From Ceratopteris richardii (taxonomy: Eukaryota > Streptophyta > Polypodiopsida > Polypodiales > Pteridaceae): a DNA stretch of 64,000 nt. The position numbers and the translations under genes were made by a program. Below the pieces are notes generated by a model that was given only the letters and a program-made list of their open reading frames with translations, did no database searches and had not been told where the DNA came from. Positions 45,256 to 57,240 of the stretch are shown one piece after another. The stretch covers positions 87,640,230 to 87,704,229 of the forward strand of contig CM035427.1 of NCBI GenBank assembly GCA_020310875.1, read 5' to 3'. Numbering within the stretch: the stretch's first letter is position 1; every line of letters begins with the position of its first letter.

Positions 45256-46470
45256 ACATAAAGACATAAAGACATAAGAAAGATAAAGAAAAACAAAGAG
45301 AAGCAGAAACAATGCATTCAAAAAATCAAATTTTAGTGAAGGGATAAATTCACGACTGTAATATAGTTCATCGAAACTTCCAGAATTATGAGTTTCGAAT
45401 CTCGAAACAAATATGTATATAAGTGAGTTAGAAGATCATAATATGAGAGCTGCTAAGTGAGCAACCAGAATAGTCAGACAATGAGTTTGAGAGATCGTAG
45501 AGAGAGCCTGAGCGTGTATGTAGAGATGAATAATAGAACCTGAATTGTCAAGGTATTCATTTGTAAGAGAGATGGTAAGGAAGAACTACTCAGCATAAGG
45601 AGAGTTTTCCATGGCTATGAGCGAAGTGAGGTCAAGCCATACTGTACACATCTCCTCTAATAGAAAACACATGTTTGTGTGGAAGGATTTTAGCGCATTC
45701 TTCTTGTGTGAAGAAATCTAAGTGATTTCATATTACTGTGAAAGTTAGTTAACAGTTATAGTTTTGTCAGTGCATGTTTTACGGTATTTCTACAAGTTAG
45801 ATCTCATCATATAGTGTAAAGTTTTTCATGAGAGATAGCTCATTTTGAAGCTACTAGTCTCAACTATAAATTGATCAAAAGATTTTTGTGAAACGGGACA
45901 TGTACGCACAGTACTAAGTCTGACAGTAAAGGCATCCAAAATTGATGAAGTTTTTTTCGAACTTCAGATAGAGTTCATTCACTAAAAGAAGCTCAGGTAT
46001 TGCTTCCTTACTTCATTTACACATATTTGAAGTAACTACAAATAGAATTGCAGTTGATTCCGGTAACATTCTGGTAACATTACGATAGTTACATTCCGAT
46101 AACATTACGGTGACATTCTGGTAAAAGTCCGGTGAAGTTACGGTGATATTTCGGTGAGTTTAAAAATCAGTTTTGGCACAGTTAAGTGACTGAAAGATTA
46201 TCGAACAGCGATCAAACACATAATTGTAAAGTTTGAAGTAAATCAGATCAGAATTGAATCCTGAAGAAGAGGCGAAGTTTTTTGTAAAGTGAATTTCAGA
46301 TTCACTAAATACAGTTATAAAGTTTTCAGTTTCAGAAAGGTTGCTAAGCTATTGATGATCAGAAAGGTTTTGAAGAGTAGAAAGGTCCTCAAGAGTAAAC
46401 GGAAGTAAAGATACAAGAGAAGTTGAAGAGTTCTTTGTTGAAAAGATGAAAGCTGAGGTGATCAATAGCA
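45256..46470 (+). repeat. Copia H LTR-like region (left end truncated)
   Basis: Non-coding. TGTATATA at 45414 followed by text resembling the G LTR after its TATA box (ATATGAGAG, GAGTTAG). The inner end is suggested by a degenerate primer site TGGAATCAGAGAAGC at 46473-46487. No TG start and no partner LTR, so boundaries are weak. Confidence 0.4.
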
Positions 46471-46549
46471 AATGGAATCAGAGAAGCGTTCCGAAGTCAT
46501 TCTCAAGGGTAAAGGTTTATGAAAGGTAAAAAATTTTAAAGTTATACTC

Positions 46550-47450
46550 ATGGACAGCAACAGAAACAAGGACTTGGCAGACAGTCTTGGGTCTATTGAC
46601 GAAGATATTGAAGACCATAGGTTGATAGCGCAATTGCTTGCCGGACGGAGAGGAGATGAAAGGTGGAAACCTTTCGTACTCTCAACTGAACTTTCATTAA
46701 ATCATTTTGTTCCAGATTTAAATCAGTTGCTTGGACTAATGCTAACATTTGAGCAAGATTTGAAGATAGATGGAGATAAAGGACATAGTTATGCTATGTA
46801 CGTAAAGAATAAGAAGAAAGGTGATAAAGGTAAAGAAAAAGATGAAGAAGAGATAACTACTCAAGCAAATTATGCAAGAGGAAGAGGTAATGTGAGAAGT
46901 AAAAGTAGAGGTAATACAAAAGGAAGAAGTAATAACAATAAGAAGACTTGTTGGATCTGTGGATTAAGCAATCATTTGGCTCATGACTGCTGGCATAATT
47001 CTCAAGGATCAAGTCAGAATCAGAACAACAATAGCAGAGGTAGAAGTGGAAGATATCAAAGAGGTAAACAAAGCCAAAGAGGCGGATATGGTAGAGGTGG
47101 AGCAAGAAGTTGGGGACAAAATCAGTCTCACAACACTACCTACTACAACTATGCGAATGATACGCAGAATGACAATCATACAACATTGATGATGAATTCG
47201 ATAAGTGTGTCAGAGAATGAAGATCTCAAGGTATTCTATATTGACTCTGGTTGTTCAAATCATTTGTCAGGAAATATAGAATTGTTATCAAAACTGGAAG
47301 GAGGTATTTCGAATCATACAGTACAAACAGGTGATAACACAAAACATAATGTATGGTCAATTGGAAAAGTGAAGTATAAAAATGGAGCTGACCTACTAGC
47401 AAATGTTTTGTATGTTCCAACAATCCCAAAGAATCTGATCAGTGTGGGAT
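46550..47450 (+). pseudogene. Copia H: gag (N-terminally deleted) and protease
   Basis: Frame starting at ATG 46550 but aligned with copia G only from codon 7 (KDLADSLG), so about 140 gag residues are missing. The rest is normal: RRGDERWKPFVLS, LNQLLGLMLTFEQDL, knuckle CWICGLSNHLAHDC near 46955, protease FYIDSGCSNHLSGN near 47235 and VLYVPTIPKNLISVG. It ends at TAG 47450-47452, where G has CAA. Confidence 0.85.
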
Positions 47451-47452
47451 AG

Positions 47453-48748
47453 ATAGTAGAAAAAGGTTTTCAAGTCAGGTTTACAAATGAAGGAGTATTT
47501 GTTGAAGATCCAGAGAATGGATACAATCAAATTGTCTATGGTAAAAAGGAAGGTAGACTTTTTACTCTTAAAGTACAAGGGAATGTTGGTCAAGCCTTGA
47601 TCACACATGGTGATAAAGCATTTACAGAACTAGACCTCTGGCATAAGAGGTTAGGACATTTTAATGAAAAAGGAATCAAAGTGATGGTGGAGAAACAGTC
47701 TGTAAAAGGATTACCGAATATGAAGAATCAACATATGATTCACAAATGTGAAGCCTGTCAAATGGGAAAAGCACACAGGTTACCATTTGAGAAAAATGGT
47801 TACAAACATGATGGTTTGCTAAAACTCATACATACAGATGTATGGGGACCGAGAAAAGAAGGATCTATCAGTGGCTCAAGGTATTACGTTATAACTCTTT
47901 ATGTTTTGAAAGAGAATTCATAAGTGTTTGGAGCTTTCAAGAATTTTCATGCATATGCTGAAAGACGTACATGACAAAAACTCAAAAGGCTAAGGTCTAA
48001 TGGAGGAGGAGAATATTTTTCTCAAGAATTCAATAATTATCTGTGGAATGCAGGTATCAAAAGAGAAATAACTTGCAGGTATACACTGCAACAAAATGGA
48101 GTAGCAGAAAGGAGAAACTGAAATCTGGTTGAGTTTTCCAGAGCAATGTTAAAGGAGAAGAATTGTCCAAACTATCTTTCGGATGAGGCTGTAAATATAG
48201 CTACATATCTTGTAAACAGATTACCATGTACAACTTTAAATGGAATGACCCCATATGAAGCTTGGTGGGGTAAGAAACCAACACTTGATCATTGCAAAGT
48301 GTTTGGATCAGTTGCTTATGCTTATGTACTATCAGAACTTAGACATAAGCTTGAACCAAAAGCTGAAAAATATGTATTCATTGGATATGATGAAAAGCAG
48401 ATGGGTTATAGGTTATGGAGTCCTTTAACCAAACAGTTTATTGTTTCCAGAGATGTGACATTTGATGAAGGAAAGAGTTGGTATGCAGATAAAGAGCATA
48501 ATGATGAAACATGTGAAGAAGAGATAAGAAGAAATGAAAAAGGTAAATCACATATGCAGGTGAATGGAGATGAAGATTATATGCAGGCAAGTACATCTAG
48601 GATTGGATCAACTATGAGAAATCAAGATGTACCGAGATTCGATGAAGAAGTGTATTCAGATACACATGAAGAGTATGAACCAAGAAGATCAACCAGATTA
48701 AGGAAACAACCAACAAGGTATTCCTATGATACTTCTTATTTGACTTAG
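47453..48748 (+). pseudogene. Copia H: integrase
   Basis: Same polyprotein after the stop: LDLWHKRLGHFN, CEACQMGKAH, HTDVWGPRK (first catalytic Asp present). About 27 bp (the YVDDATRW part) are missing near 47895. TAG/TGA stops lie near 47920, 47971 and 48119. The second catalytic Asp is replaced: RSNGGGEYFS instead of RSDGGGEY. QQNGVAERRN keeps the Glu. The C-terminal part (ATYLVNRLP, TPYEAWWGKKP, YVFIGYDEKQMGYRLWSP, SRDVTFDE) is open to TAG 48746. Confidence 0.85.
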
Positions 48749-49608
48749 AAAAACTATGCTTACTTAGTAAAGGAAGATGAAGAACCTCAGAATTATAGTG
48801 AAGGAAAAGGTAAGGAAAAATGGGAAGAAGCAATGAAGGAGGAGTTCAATGCACTTGAGGAGCACAAGACTTGGGATCTTGTTCCAAAACCAAATGGTAA
48901 GAAAGTGATTGGAAATAAATGGGTTTACAAAGTAAAGAAGCTTGTAGATGGAAGAATAGCCAGATACAAAGCTAGATTGGTAGTAAAAGGTTATGCTCAA
49001 ACACATGGCATAGATTATGATGAGACATTCAATCTAGTGGCAAAGATGTCAACCGTAAGGACATTGATTGCTATAGCAGCATCAAAAGGATGGAAATTAA
49101 ATCAGCTGGATATAAAGAATGCACTTCTAAATGGATATATATCAGATGAAGTTTACATGCAACAACATGAAGGGTTTGTAAGTTCCAGTTACCCAAATCA
49201 TGTTTGCAGATTAAGAACAACACTCTATGGATTGAAGCAAGATCCAAGAGCTTGGAATTACAAACTTGTAAACTATCTCAATGATCTTGGATACCAAAGT
49301 TCAAAGGCAGATGCAAGTCTACTCATTAAGAGAAGAGATGAAGGTATGATCTACATTTGTATTTATGTAGATGACATTATAATCACAGGTACTTCAGATG
49401 AAGGAATCAAGGAGGTAAAGAGATTACTTGAAAAAGAGTTCAAGATCAGTGATCTAGGAAAGTTATCATACTTTCTTGGAATGGAAGTCACATATAGAGA
49501 TCATGGTATATATGTTTCGCAAGAAAGGTATCTTCTCAACTTACTAAAGAAGTTTAACATGGAGAATTGCAGAGAAGCCTCAACACCACTTGAGGTCAAT
49601 CATAAACT
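48749..49608 (+). pseudogene. Copia H: reverse transcriptase (C-terminally truncated)
   Basis: RT from WEEAMKEEFNALEEHKTWDLV through IGNKWVYKVK, RYKARLVVKGYAQ, LNQLDIKNALLNG, LYGLKQDPRAW and YVDDIIITG (near 49365) to LSYFLGMEV and VNHKL. It stops at 49608, where minus-strand copia I integrase starts. No RNase H or 3' LTR. Confidence 0.9.
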
Positions 49609-50480
49609 ATACAACATTATGCACAGCTTCTGCCCAATAACAATGAAGCATATTCTTCTCAGCTATCAAGGCTCTTGCTATTTCTACAATATGTCTATTT
49701 TTGCATTCAGCAATGCCATTCTGTTGTGGTGTGTACCTGCATGAAAATTGATGCCGAATTCCATGATTTTTTAGAAAATTGCTGAACTCATTTGACATGT
49801 ATTCACCTCCTCCATCAGATCTTAATGTATGAATGTACTTCCCTGTCTGCTTTTCCACCATAACTTTAAAATTCTGGAAGTGAATGAACACCTCACTCTT
49901 CTCTTTCATGAAATATACCCATACTTTGCGTGTATGGTCATCAATGAAAGTAACATAAAACTTGCAACCACCCATAGATGTGGTCTTTGATGGACCCCAA
50001 ACATGTGTATGTACCACTTCTAGTACATTCTCACGAACATTCTTATCATTTGGAAATGATGCTCTTGACTGTTTACCAAATTGACATGCTGCACATACCT
50101 TTTGCATTTCTACAACTTTGAAATTTGGTAGTCCATGGACAATCTCCTTTGACTGCATCAATTTTAGTCTTTGCAAGTTTGCATGTCCAATTCGTTTGTG
50201 CCACATCTCTATATCTGCAATAACTCGTGCACCTTTTGCAAACATGGCTGCATTCATTTCAGGAATCTTCACATTTACGGTGAACATCCTACCCACTTTG
50301 TTTCCTTTGGCAACCAATCGTCCTTCCTGCTTGTACTCTTCTACATATATTCCATCAGCATTGAACCTTAGTTGTAATCCTTGGTCAACCATTTGTCCAA
50401 TAGAAAACAAATTCTTTGTTATATTTGGAACATGTAGCACATCAGCAAGATGTTTTACCTTTCCATCCTCCATCTATAGT
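49609..50480 (-). pseudogene. Copia I: integrase and protease C-terminus
   Basis: Minus-strand frame from 50473: LHVPNITKNLFSIGQMVDQG (end of protease region), MWHKRIGHANLQRL, CAACQFGKQSR, then HTHVWGP, in which the first catalytic Asp of integrase is replaced by His. The second Asp (RSDGGGEYMS) and the Glu-bearing end (TPQQNGIAECKN) are present. It is cut at WAEAVHNVV where copia H RT begins. A TAG at 50474-50476 separates it from the upstream frame. Confidence 0.9.
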
Positions 50481-51591
50481 GCTATGTTTTCTGTATGCTC
50501 AATAGGATGTGATGTGTCATCACCTATTTCAACATATCCAGGAACTGGAAATTTATGCAAAGTACTAAACCATTCTGCATGACTGTTCATGTGATTTGAA
50601 GCATCGGAATCAACATACCAGACATTATCATTTGATTTTGAAACACCAGTAGTCATCGCATTCATCATGTGATATTGAAGCATGAACAACTTCTCAGAAT
50701 CATCTCCACATGTGGATGCATAGTTATTTTGTTGCCTTCTATTATTTTGATTCTTCAACCTGTAATCACGTTCAAAGTGTCCAAGTTTACCACAATTTGA
50801 ACATCCTTTACTGTCATTACCTGAATCATTTCTTTGGAAATTTCTGCGGCCTCTTTGGCTCCCCCTGCCTCGAAACTTTCCTCTTCCTCTTGCATGATTT
50901 TGTTGTTGACTTTGGTCTTGGTTACTATTTCCTCTTCCACTTCCAAAACCTCTACCTCTGCCTCTTCCTCTACCAGAGTAGAATACCTGCTCAAAACTAG
51001 ATTTTCCTTGGGAGTTTGAATCCTCACCAAGATTCTTTTCTTCAATAATCAGCATACATACCAGATCAGCAAAATTCAAAATATTTTCCCTAGTCTGTAT
51101 AGAAGTTCTGAACTGCTTATATGCAGCTCCTAAACCACGTAGACACACTTCCACCTTATTATAATCATCTACATTCATGCCAATAGATGCAAGTGACTCA
51201 CGCTTTTGATTTTCAAGGTGTAGTCACTTACCGACATGCTCTTCTTCTCCAAAGTATGCAACTCGTTCTTGAGTTGCAATTTTCGTGCCTTTGTATTGGT
51301 CTCATACAATGTGACCAAATTGTTCCAAGCCTCGTTTGGAGTCTTGGCATCCTATATGTGTCCAATCATGCAATCCTGTATGCTAACACATAGCCAATAC
51401 ATTACCTTTCGTGCTCCTTGATTCCATTCTTCATATGCTCTTACCTGATTAGCACTCAGATTCCTTTCTGGTAACTATAGAGCATTTTCATTCTCTCCTT
51501 TGATGCACTTCCAGTAGCCTTTTCCGATCAGGAAATTCATCATTCTAAATCTCCAAGCATGGAAGTTGTTCTTGTCTAGCTTATCACTCAT
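50474..51591 (-). pseudogene. Copia I: gag and protease
   Basis: Gag starts at ATG 51591 (MSDKLDKNNFHAWRFRM). Stops near 51475, 51360 and 51180 interrupt it. From 51178: YNKVEVCLRGLGAAYKQFRT, Gly/Arg-rich tail, knuckle CSNCGKLGHFERDY, in which the last Cys is replaced by Tyr, then the protease WYVDSDASNHM, where the active-site DSG reads DSD. Both changes would abolish function. It is a different copia family from G/H, with Gag closer to the Retrofit/Tork-like type; that placement is tentative. Confidence 0.85.
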
Positions 51592-52056
51592 AGCTGACTC
51601 ATTCCATCTGCATTGCCATTTCCGCAGCAATTCACAACACTGCAAAACAGTACAGGCAGCACTTCTGCTTGATGAACACTGTCGCACTATGATGTGACAT
51701 TTTGATCTGAGAAAAACAAAGTTTTTTTGTATCAACAGTACACGGAATCGCTTGAAATTCTAGATCTGGAATGTATGGCTGTTGTCGAACACAACGCAAG
51801 TTACAATTTTTGAAATTGACCTAGTTTTACTGCAGACCCCAAATTGCGGGCTCGAAACGGAGATCGCGATGGCTCCGAAACTTTGATCTGACAAAAACGA
51901 GTGACCCTAAAGGGATAAATCATGAAAATATTTTGAGGTCTTCTACCTTCACGCCGATTTTCGTAGCAAATGGAGGTCGTTTGTGAGTCGCATTTTCTCC
52001 AGACCTTGCTGCATACTCTTCGCCGTCTCCTTCTCCACGAGCTCTCTACAACCATG

Positions 52057-52071
52057 CTAGCTTTGATACCA
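52057..52071 (-). other. Copia I primer binding site, tRNA-iMet
   Basis: Minus-strand TGGTATCAAAGCTAG next to the LTR; one mismatch (A for G) in the usual 12-mer. Confidence 0.85.
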
Positions 52072-52454
52072 TGTCATGAGTAAGGAGATAAGGAAGAGAG
52101 CTCACACACACACTCTCACTCTCGAGGAGAAGCACACACACAGATTGAGGCAAGGAAGAATGATCTTCTTCTTCTTCTTCTTCTTCTATTACATAAAAAG
52201 GAATGTACAAGAATGACCTAAAAACAAGAATACAACAAGTGCAATATAAGATCAGTACATAAGAAAAAACCTAATGCCTGCGAATGAGTGAGCTGGCAAA
52301 GAACAAATGTGCCATCACTCTCGACAGATAAATCTAATAAAGCTCAGTGAAGTATCCCTGACATATACCGGCGTGACCACTATACATGTCAGAGAAACAA
52401 AAAATTGGTACGTGTCATCCTAGATCATCACATGTTGAGCTTGATATCTCAACA
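52072..52454 (-). repeat. Copia I 5' LTR (about 383 bp)
   Basis: Plus-strand limits TGTCATGAGTAAGG and ...GATATCTCAACA. Contains CA-rich tracts and a (CTT)n microsatellite at 52164-52187. No partner LTR in the window; the 3' half of the element is missing past 49609. Confidence 0.75.
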
Positions 52455-52462
52455 CTATCCGT

Positions 52463-53065
52463 GTGAACCCCTCTTATTTTCAAGTTGTTCCACCGGATGC
52501 CATTAATACCATCCTTGAAGACTATACAAATCTCACAACAAAACATGAAAAATGCATTGAGGAAGTCAATCTCATCAAACTAGCACCACACACCTCACCA
52601 CTAGCAACAACAATTACCTATCAGATCCCATTTGAGAGTGCCCAAGAATTGGAAGAGATACATCAGCAAGTATGCACTATGAATCAGAAATGCAAGAATA
52701 AGAACTCATGCTCAAGCAGACTAGTGATGAAAGAACACCCTATCCTCTAGAGGTCCCAAAAGAAGAAGAGATGGTGTAGATCATTGTTGATCTAGTTTGT
52801 GAGGAAGAATATGGACTACAATCCTACTAGAGATGGTGTCACTGAAGAGGATTAGGATGTATTCAAACTATTGTGTGAAGCTTGGGTCAAAAAAATAGAG
52901 GAACTTGGAAAAAGAAATTCGGCTAGATTCTAGGTCCAACAAGCCACCCTTGCAAACATCAAAGATCAAATCTTATGCTCAATAATATTTCCATAATGTT
53001 ACCTCTCTACATTAGATAGTCATAGAAGACTTACAATATTATCAATTTTATGTATTACTAAAAGA
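52463..53065 (+). pseudogene. J copy 1: decayed unrecognised coding repeat
   Basis: About 600 bp with a direct, diverged copy at 54735-55320. The open part (52463-52750) reads NTILEDYTNLTTKHEKCIEEVNLIKL then AQELEEIHQQVCTMNQK, a Glu/Lys-rich pattern likely to form coiled coil. Later parts carry stops, several as TAG in CAG-like positions. I do not recognise the protein. It could be a fragment of a repeat-encoded protein or an old duplicated host gene. Confidence 0.5.
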
Positions 53066-53084
53066 ATATAATTGTCATGTTGAG

Positions 53085-53960
53085 CATGTAGTGAGAAAGC
53101 GATGGACCTTTGCCACATAGTTTGAGCTAGAGGATCTTTTGGCTATTGTGAAGTGTGGCACTATTTTTCAGACAAAATGGTGTGTTGAGCTATTGCATGA
53201 CTATCTTGAAATGGTACAGACATGGAGCAAAGAACCACTTCACATTTTTTATAATCCATGCTATGGAACAACTCCATGTCATTGTAATTGGAAGGCTTTT
53301 GCAAACGAAGTCGAGAATGATGGTAAGTGTTCTGATTGGATCAATTATCCATACTTCACCTCACCTAAGGGACCAACCCTAATCGTGCATATGAAGGCAA
53401 TGATCTGCCATTGGCTCGCACATCTATCTAAGATGGCAGACATTTCCATCTAGATATGTTTATAGAAATTTGACTTGATGGTGACAACTTTCAAGGTCTT
53501 TAAAGAGGTTAAGTAACCCCATGTGGATGCAATAGGGTTTGATAAAGGAAATATAGATTGGGTGTATGACATGAGAACCACACCATCAATCAAGGTATGT
53601 TATGTATGAGACACACGAATCAAGTACCTGTCGACATGCTACACATGTACATTCTAAGACATGTTTGCTATAGGGTTTTGCAATACCACCCTAAAGTTTT
53701 TCCATGTCCAAACTAGCAAGTTCTTACAGGTACTTGCATGCAAGATGATGATGCATTCAAAACATTATCATAATATTCATCCAGTCATGCAAAGGGCCAT
53801 AAAATGGTTGTGAATAAAAGCAGACGTCACAAGTAATATACTCATGATCAAGCACATTTCAGCAATATATCTTTTGTAGCACTACATTGATAACTCCCAA
53901 CATCAAACACCTATCTTAGAAGACACATGTAAGAGGGAGGAGATTATTGCTTAAGGGGCA
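53085..53960 (+). pseudogene. J middle: decayed Cys/Trp-rich ORF remnant
   Basis: A stretch with long open segments: 53139-53453 encodes a 104-codon piece with AIVKCGTIFQTKWCVELLH, EPLHIFYNPCYGTTPCHC and KGPTLIVHMKAMICHW, and the frame is open upstream except for a TAG at 53118. Downstream, the same frame goes on with only scattered stops (DLMVTTFKVFKEVK, VYDMRTTPSIKV). Its length and composition suggest a real protein once, but I know no family with this pattern. Confidence 0.4.
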
Positions 53961-54420
53961 ATGCATGAAAGAAGTCCCAATCACATTGTAACATAAATCA
54001 ATTTGTTGAAGGCCCAAATAGTGATTGCCATCTCTAATTTGTAATTTAAAACCCCAATTTTGTAATTTAGTGTTCCATTTTGTGCGAGAGAATTCCTCAA
54101 GATTTAGGAGCATAAATAAAAGTCACATATTAGTTTTCATATTTTTTAGGATCCGTTTGGTGCGTCAAAAGTAGCTTAGAACCTTATTTTTAACTATGTT
54201 GGACAATAGATGTGAAACAAGCTAAATTTGGAGGTTGGATTCTTGATGGTTTATTGTATTGGCATCTCTTCTTAATGAAAGAAGTGTTCTTCCTTGCATT
54301 TTCTCATATATTGCCTCTTCCTTGTGTGTGTATGTGTGTGTGCATGTGCTTCTCACATTAACCTTTGTGCACATCACTCATTCATGATCATCATATAATC
54401 CTCACATCTTTGCATATTGA
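53961..54420. other. Non-coding stretch between J copies
   Basis: AT-rich, no ORF or repeat recognised apart from a short GTGTGTGTATGTG run near 54320. Confidence 0.5.
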
Positions 54421-54439
54421 AAAGTAAGGAGATGGAGCT

Positions 54440-55320
54440 GCTCAACATGGTACTCATCCTTGCCATGTGGTACGCATCCCTTCACACTATGCATCCACTC
54501 TTCAACATGCACATATGGAACTACAAGCACAACTCAATCACCAAGATCTAGAGGCCTTTGCATAGATTGAAGATATCCTATGGGTGCAAGCAAAAAGGAA
54601 TTCCAAACTTAATCATAATATGGGTTTACTCGAGAGTCATTTCTCCACAACACGTGAGGAAAACACCAAATTACAAGGCCAAAATCAAGATAACTTCAAT
54701 GCAACCATGGAAATGATGGACCTTACCCTACGAGTCCCTCTTGTTTTCAAGCCACTCCACCCAATTCCATCAAAACCATCCTTGAAGACTATACAAATCT
54801 CCTTGAAAAACATGAAAAGTGCATTGAGGAATTTGATCTCCTCAAAGCTACACCACTTAGCTTAGCACTAGCAACAACCATTACCTACGAGATCCCACCT
54901 AAGACTACCCACCAATTGGAAGAGTTACATTAGCAAGTATGAACCATGAACCAACAACTTCAAGAATATGAACTCCCACTCAAGCAGACCAATGCTGAGA
55001 GCACCCTCTCCTCCACAAGTCCCAACTAAAGAAGAGATGATGCAGATTCCTATTGACCTAGTTTATGAGGAAGAATATGAACCACAACATGTCACTAAGG
55101 AGGGTCAAGTTGTATTAAAACTACAACATGAATCTTGAGTCAAACAAATAGAGGAACTTGGAAAAACACATTCTGCTAGAGTAAAAGTCTAGGAAGCTAT
55201 CCTTGCATGCATTGAAGATCAAATCTTATGCTCAAAATATTTCTAGAACCTTGCCCCTCAATGCCATATACTCAAAAGGGACTTATAATATTATCCATTT
55301 TTGACTTATTAGTGAGAAAG
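54440..55320 (+). pseudogene. J copy 2: decayed coding repeat with extra 5' part
   Basis: 54735-55320 repeats copy 1 (the words CCATCCTTGAAGACTATACA, AAAGAAGAGATG and ATCAAATCTTATGCTCAA occur in both). Upstream, 54440-54730 adds a further coiled-coil-like segment (MELQAQLNHQDLEAF, KRNSKLNHNMGLLES, NTKLQGQNQDNFNATMEMM) that shifts frame before the shared part. At 54931-54933 it has TAG where copy 1 has CAG (52664-52666). Confidence 0.5.
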
Positions 55321-55329
55321 AAAACTAAA

Positions 55330-56740
55330 TATTAGGTTGTGTTATGCATAAGTAAATCAAGCATCCAACAACCTATAGAGAGAGAGAGACATCAAATGCA
55401 TCTCCATCATCATGAAGACTCAATCATAAACTTGTTTCCATAGTCTAGCAATAAGTTTGCAATGTTCAAGGCTGAAACGATGCAATAATGTGTCAATATT
55501 TTCTTTCGTCACAAAGCTATTCCCCATCAACTTGCATAAATTGAATGCCCAAAAATGATGAAAATTCCCCAAATTTGACATCTCAAAGATGCATGCAAAT
55601 CAACCTTAAATTTAGCAATAGGCTTCTCATTAGGACCAATGAGCAGAAGACCGTCAAGATACACAACAATGATCAGAAGTACATCATATACACACTTACA
55701 TATAAGGTGCTCTGAGTTGGAATATTCTCAAAATCATGTTCAATTAAGTAGGCATGTATCTTTTCATATCATATCAAGCACGTGGTGCTTACCTCAAAAC
55801 ATATAATGCCTTTTTCAACCTGCCCACTTTTTTCATGCCCTTTCTACACAAAACTACAAGGCTGAAACACATACACTTCTTCATGTAAGTCATCATTCAA
55901 AAATGTAGGTTTAACGTCCAATTGATGTACATTCCAAGCATGATGAGCTACAAGTGCATAGATGCTAAAAATAGTGGTCATTCAGTATGTGGGTACAAAG
56001 ATCTCGTCAAAATCAATGCCTCTCTATTGATCATGACCTTTTGCAACAAGCCTAGCCTTATACCAATCAACTGTTTTATCAAGCTTACATTTTGACTTCT
56101 ATACCCATTTAGTGCCAATTGCCTTTTTCCCTAGAAGAAAATCACGTAAAGACCAAGTACCATTCTTCATAATAGTATCATATTTGAATTGCATAGTAGC
56201 CATCCAATTTTCAAAATATTGTGCTTCATCAAAAGAAACAAGCTCATTCTCATCACAAAGACCAGAGGCAACAATCACATAGCAATCTGATGCAAAAGAA
56301 GCATTATGAGAGCCTGAAGGATTATGATATGATAGATGTCCATCCAATATTCTATCTCCCAAACTTTGTAATAGCCATTTAGGCATAGATTTTTCCTCCT
56401 CTATATCAGCCCTCTCATCAACAAGTGCGTCATGTAAATATGCATAAAAAATGGAATGTTGTGCATCATCATGTGGAACCTATAAAGGCTGACAAATTGC
56501 TTCATTGGAATCAACACTTGACTATCCACCTAGAAATAGAGGAACAAAAGTGTCATACACATCTCTAGACCTAGCTAAAGTCTCCTTGGTACATATAAGT
56601 AATGGCTGAATTGCATTTTCCACAAAAGAACATCATGGCTAACCAAAATGTGTTTATTATGTGGATAATACAAAGGATAACCTTTGCTTTTAAAGCTGTA
56701 CCCAACAGAAATATATTTCACTACTTTATCATGCAATTTC
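55330..56740 (-). pseudogene. Copia K: B-family RT and integrase C-terminal remnant
   Basis: Minus-strand remnant closely related to copia B. From the right: VVKYISVGYSFKSKGYPLYYPHNKHILVSHDV, then MPKWLLQSLGDR, SGSHNASFASDCY, FDEAQYFENWMATMQFKYD, KKAIGTKWV (56386-56099), and further left RYKARLVAKG-like, VHQLDVK, FENIPTQSTLY and a decayed YVDD region, ending near 55330. Many stops and frame changes. No LTRs. Confidence 0.8.
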
Positions 56741-57240
56741 TTACATTGTATTTCTTCGTTCCTTAGATGACATGTCTTCCCATTGACATGTCTTCGTTCC
56801 TTAGATGACATATCTTCAATTTCAATGACATCCTCCACACTAGAGCCTAGCTATGGATTTTCCATTAGTTTTTTCACCTTATCTTATGCATGTAAGGCTC
56901 TTGTAGGACTTGCTCTCTTCGCACCATGAGCTTGCCCATAACTACTCAGATGATTTATTTTCTATGGGCTCATAGCACATGAGGACTCTCTGGTCAGATG
57001 CCTCTTAGTCCATGAATTTCCTAGCATTGTTGGCTTATGGTTAGGGATGATATTGAATGAAATATTCAAAACAATATGAGTCCTTATTGGGAGCAATTTG
57101 GAGTCAAGGAATAACAACTCCAAAATGAAACAAGCATGATAATATTGGGACTCTACTTTACTAAGCTTAGGTGCATAGGTTCTTCCATCAAGCATTTTCA
57201 TATTAGACAGATCCCCTAGTTCAAAACCTAAAGTTGACAT
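56741..57240. other. Unassigned stretch
   Basis: A tandem pair CTTCGTTCCTTAGATGACAT occurs at about 56755 and 56790. A 92-codon minus-strand open frame (57240-56962) has no motif I recognise. Nothing else seen. Confidence 0.4.

Noticed and set aside
56962-57240. 92-codon minus-strand ORF as a host gene exon
   Set aside because: No domain, no splice-site context I can defend and no second exon; left as unassigned.
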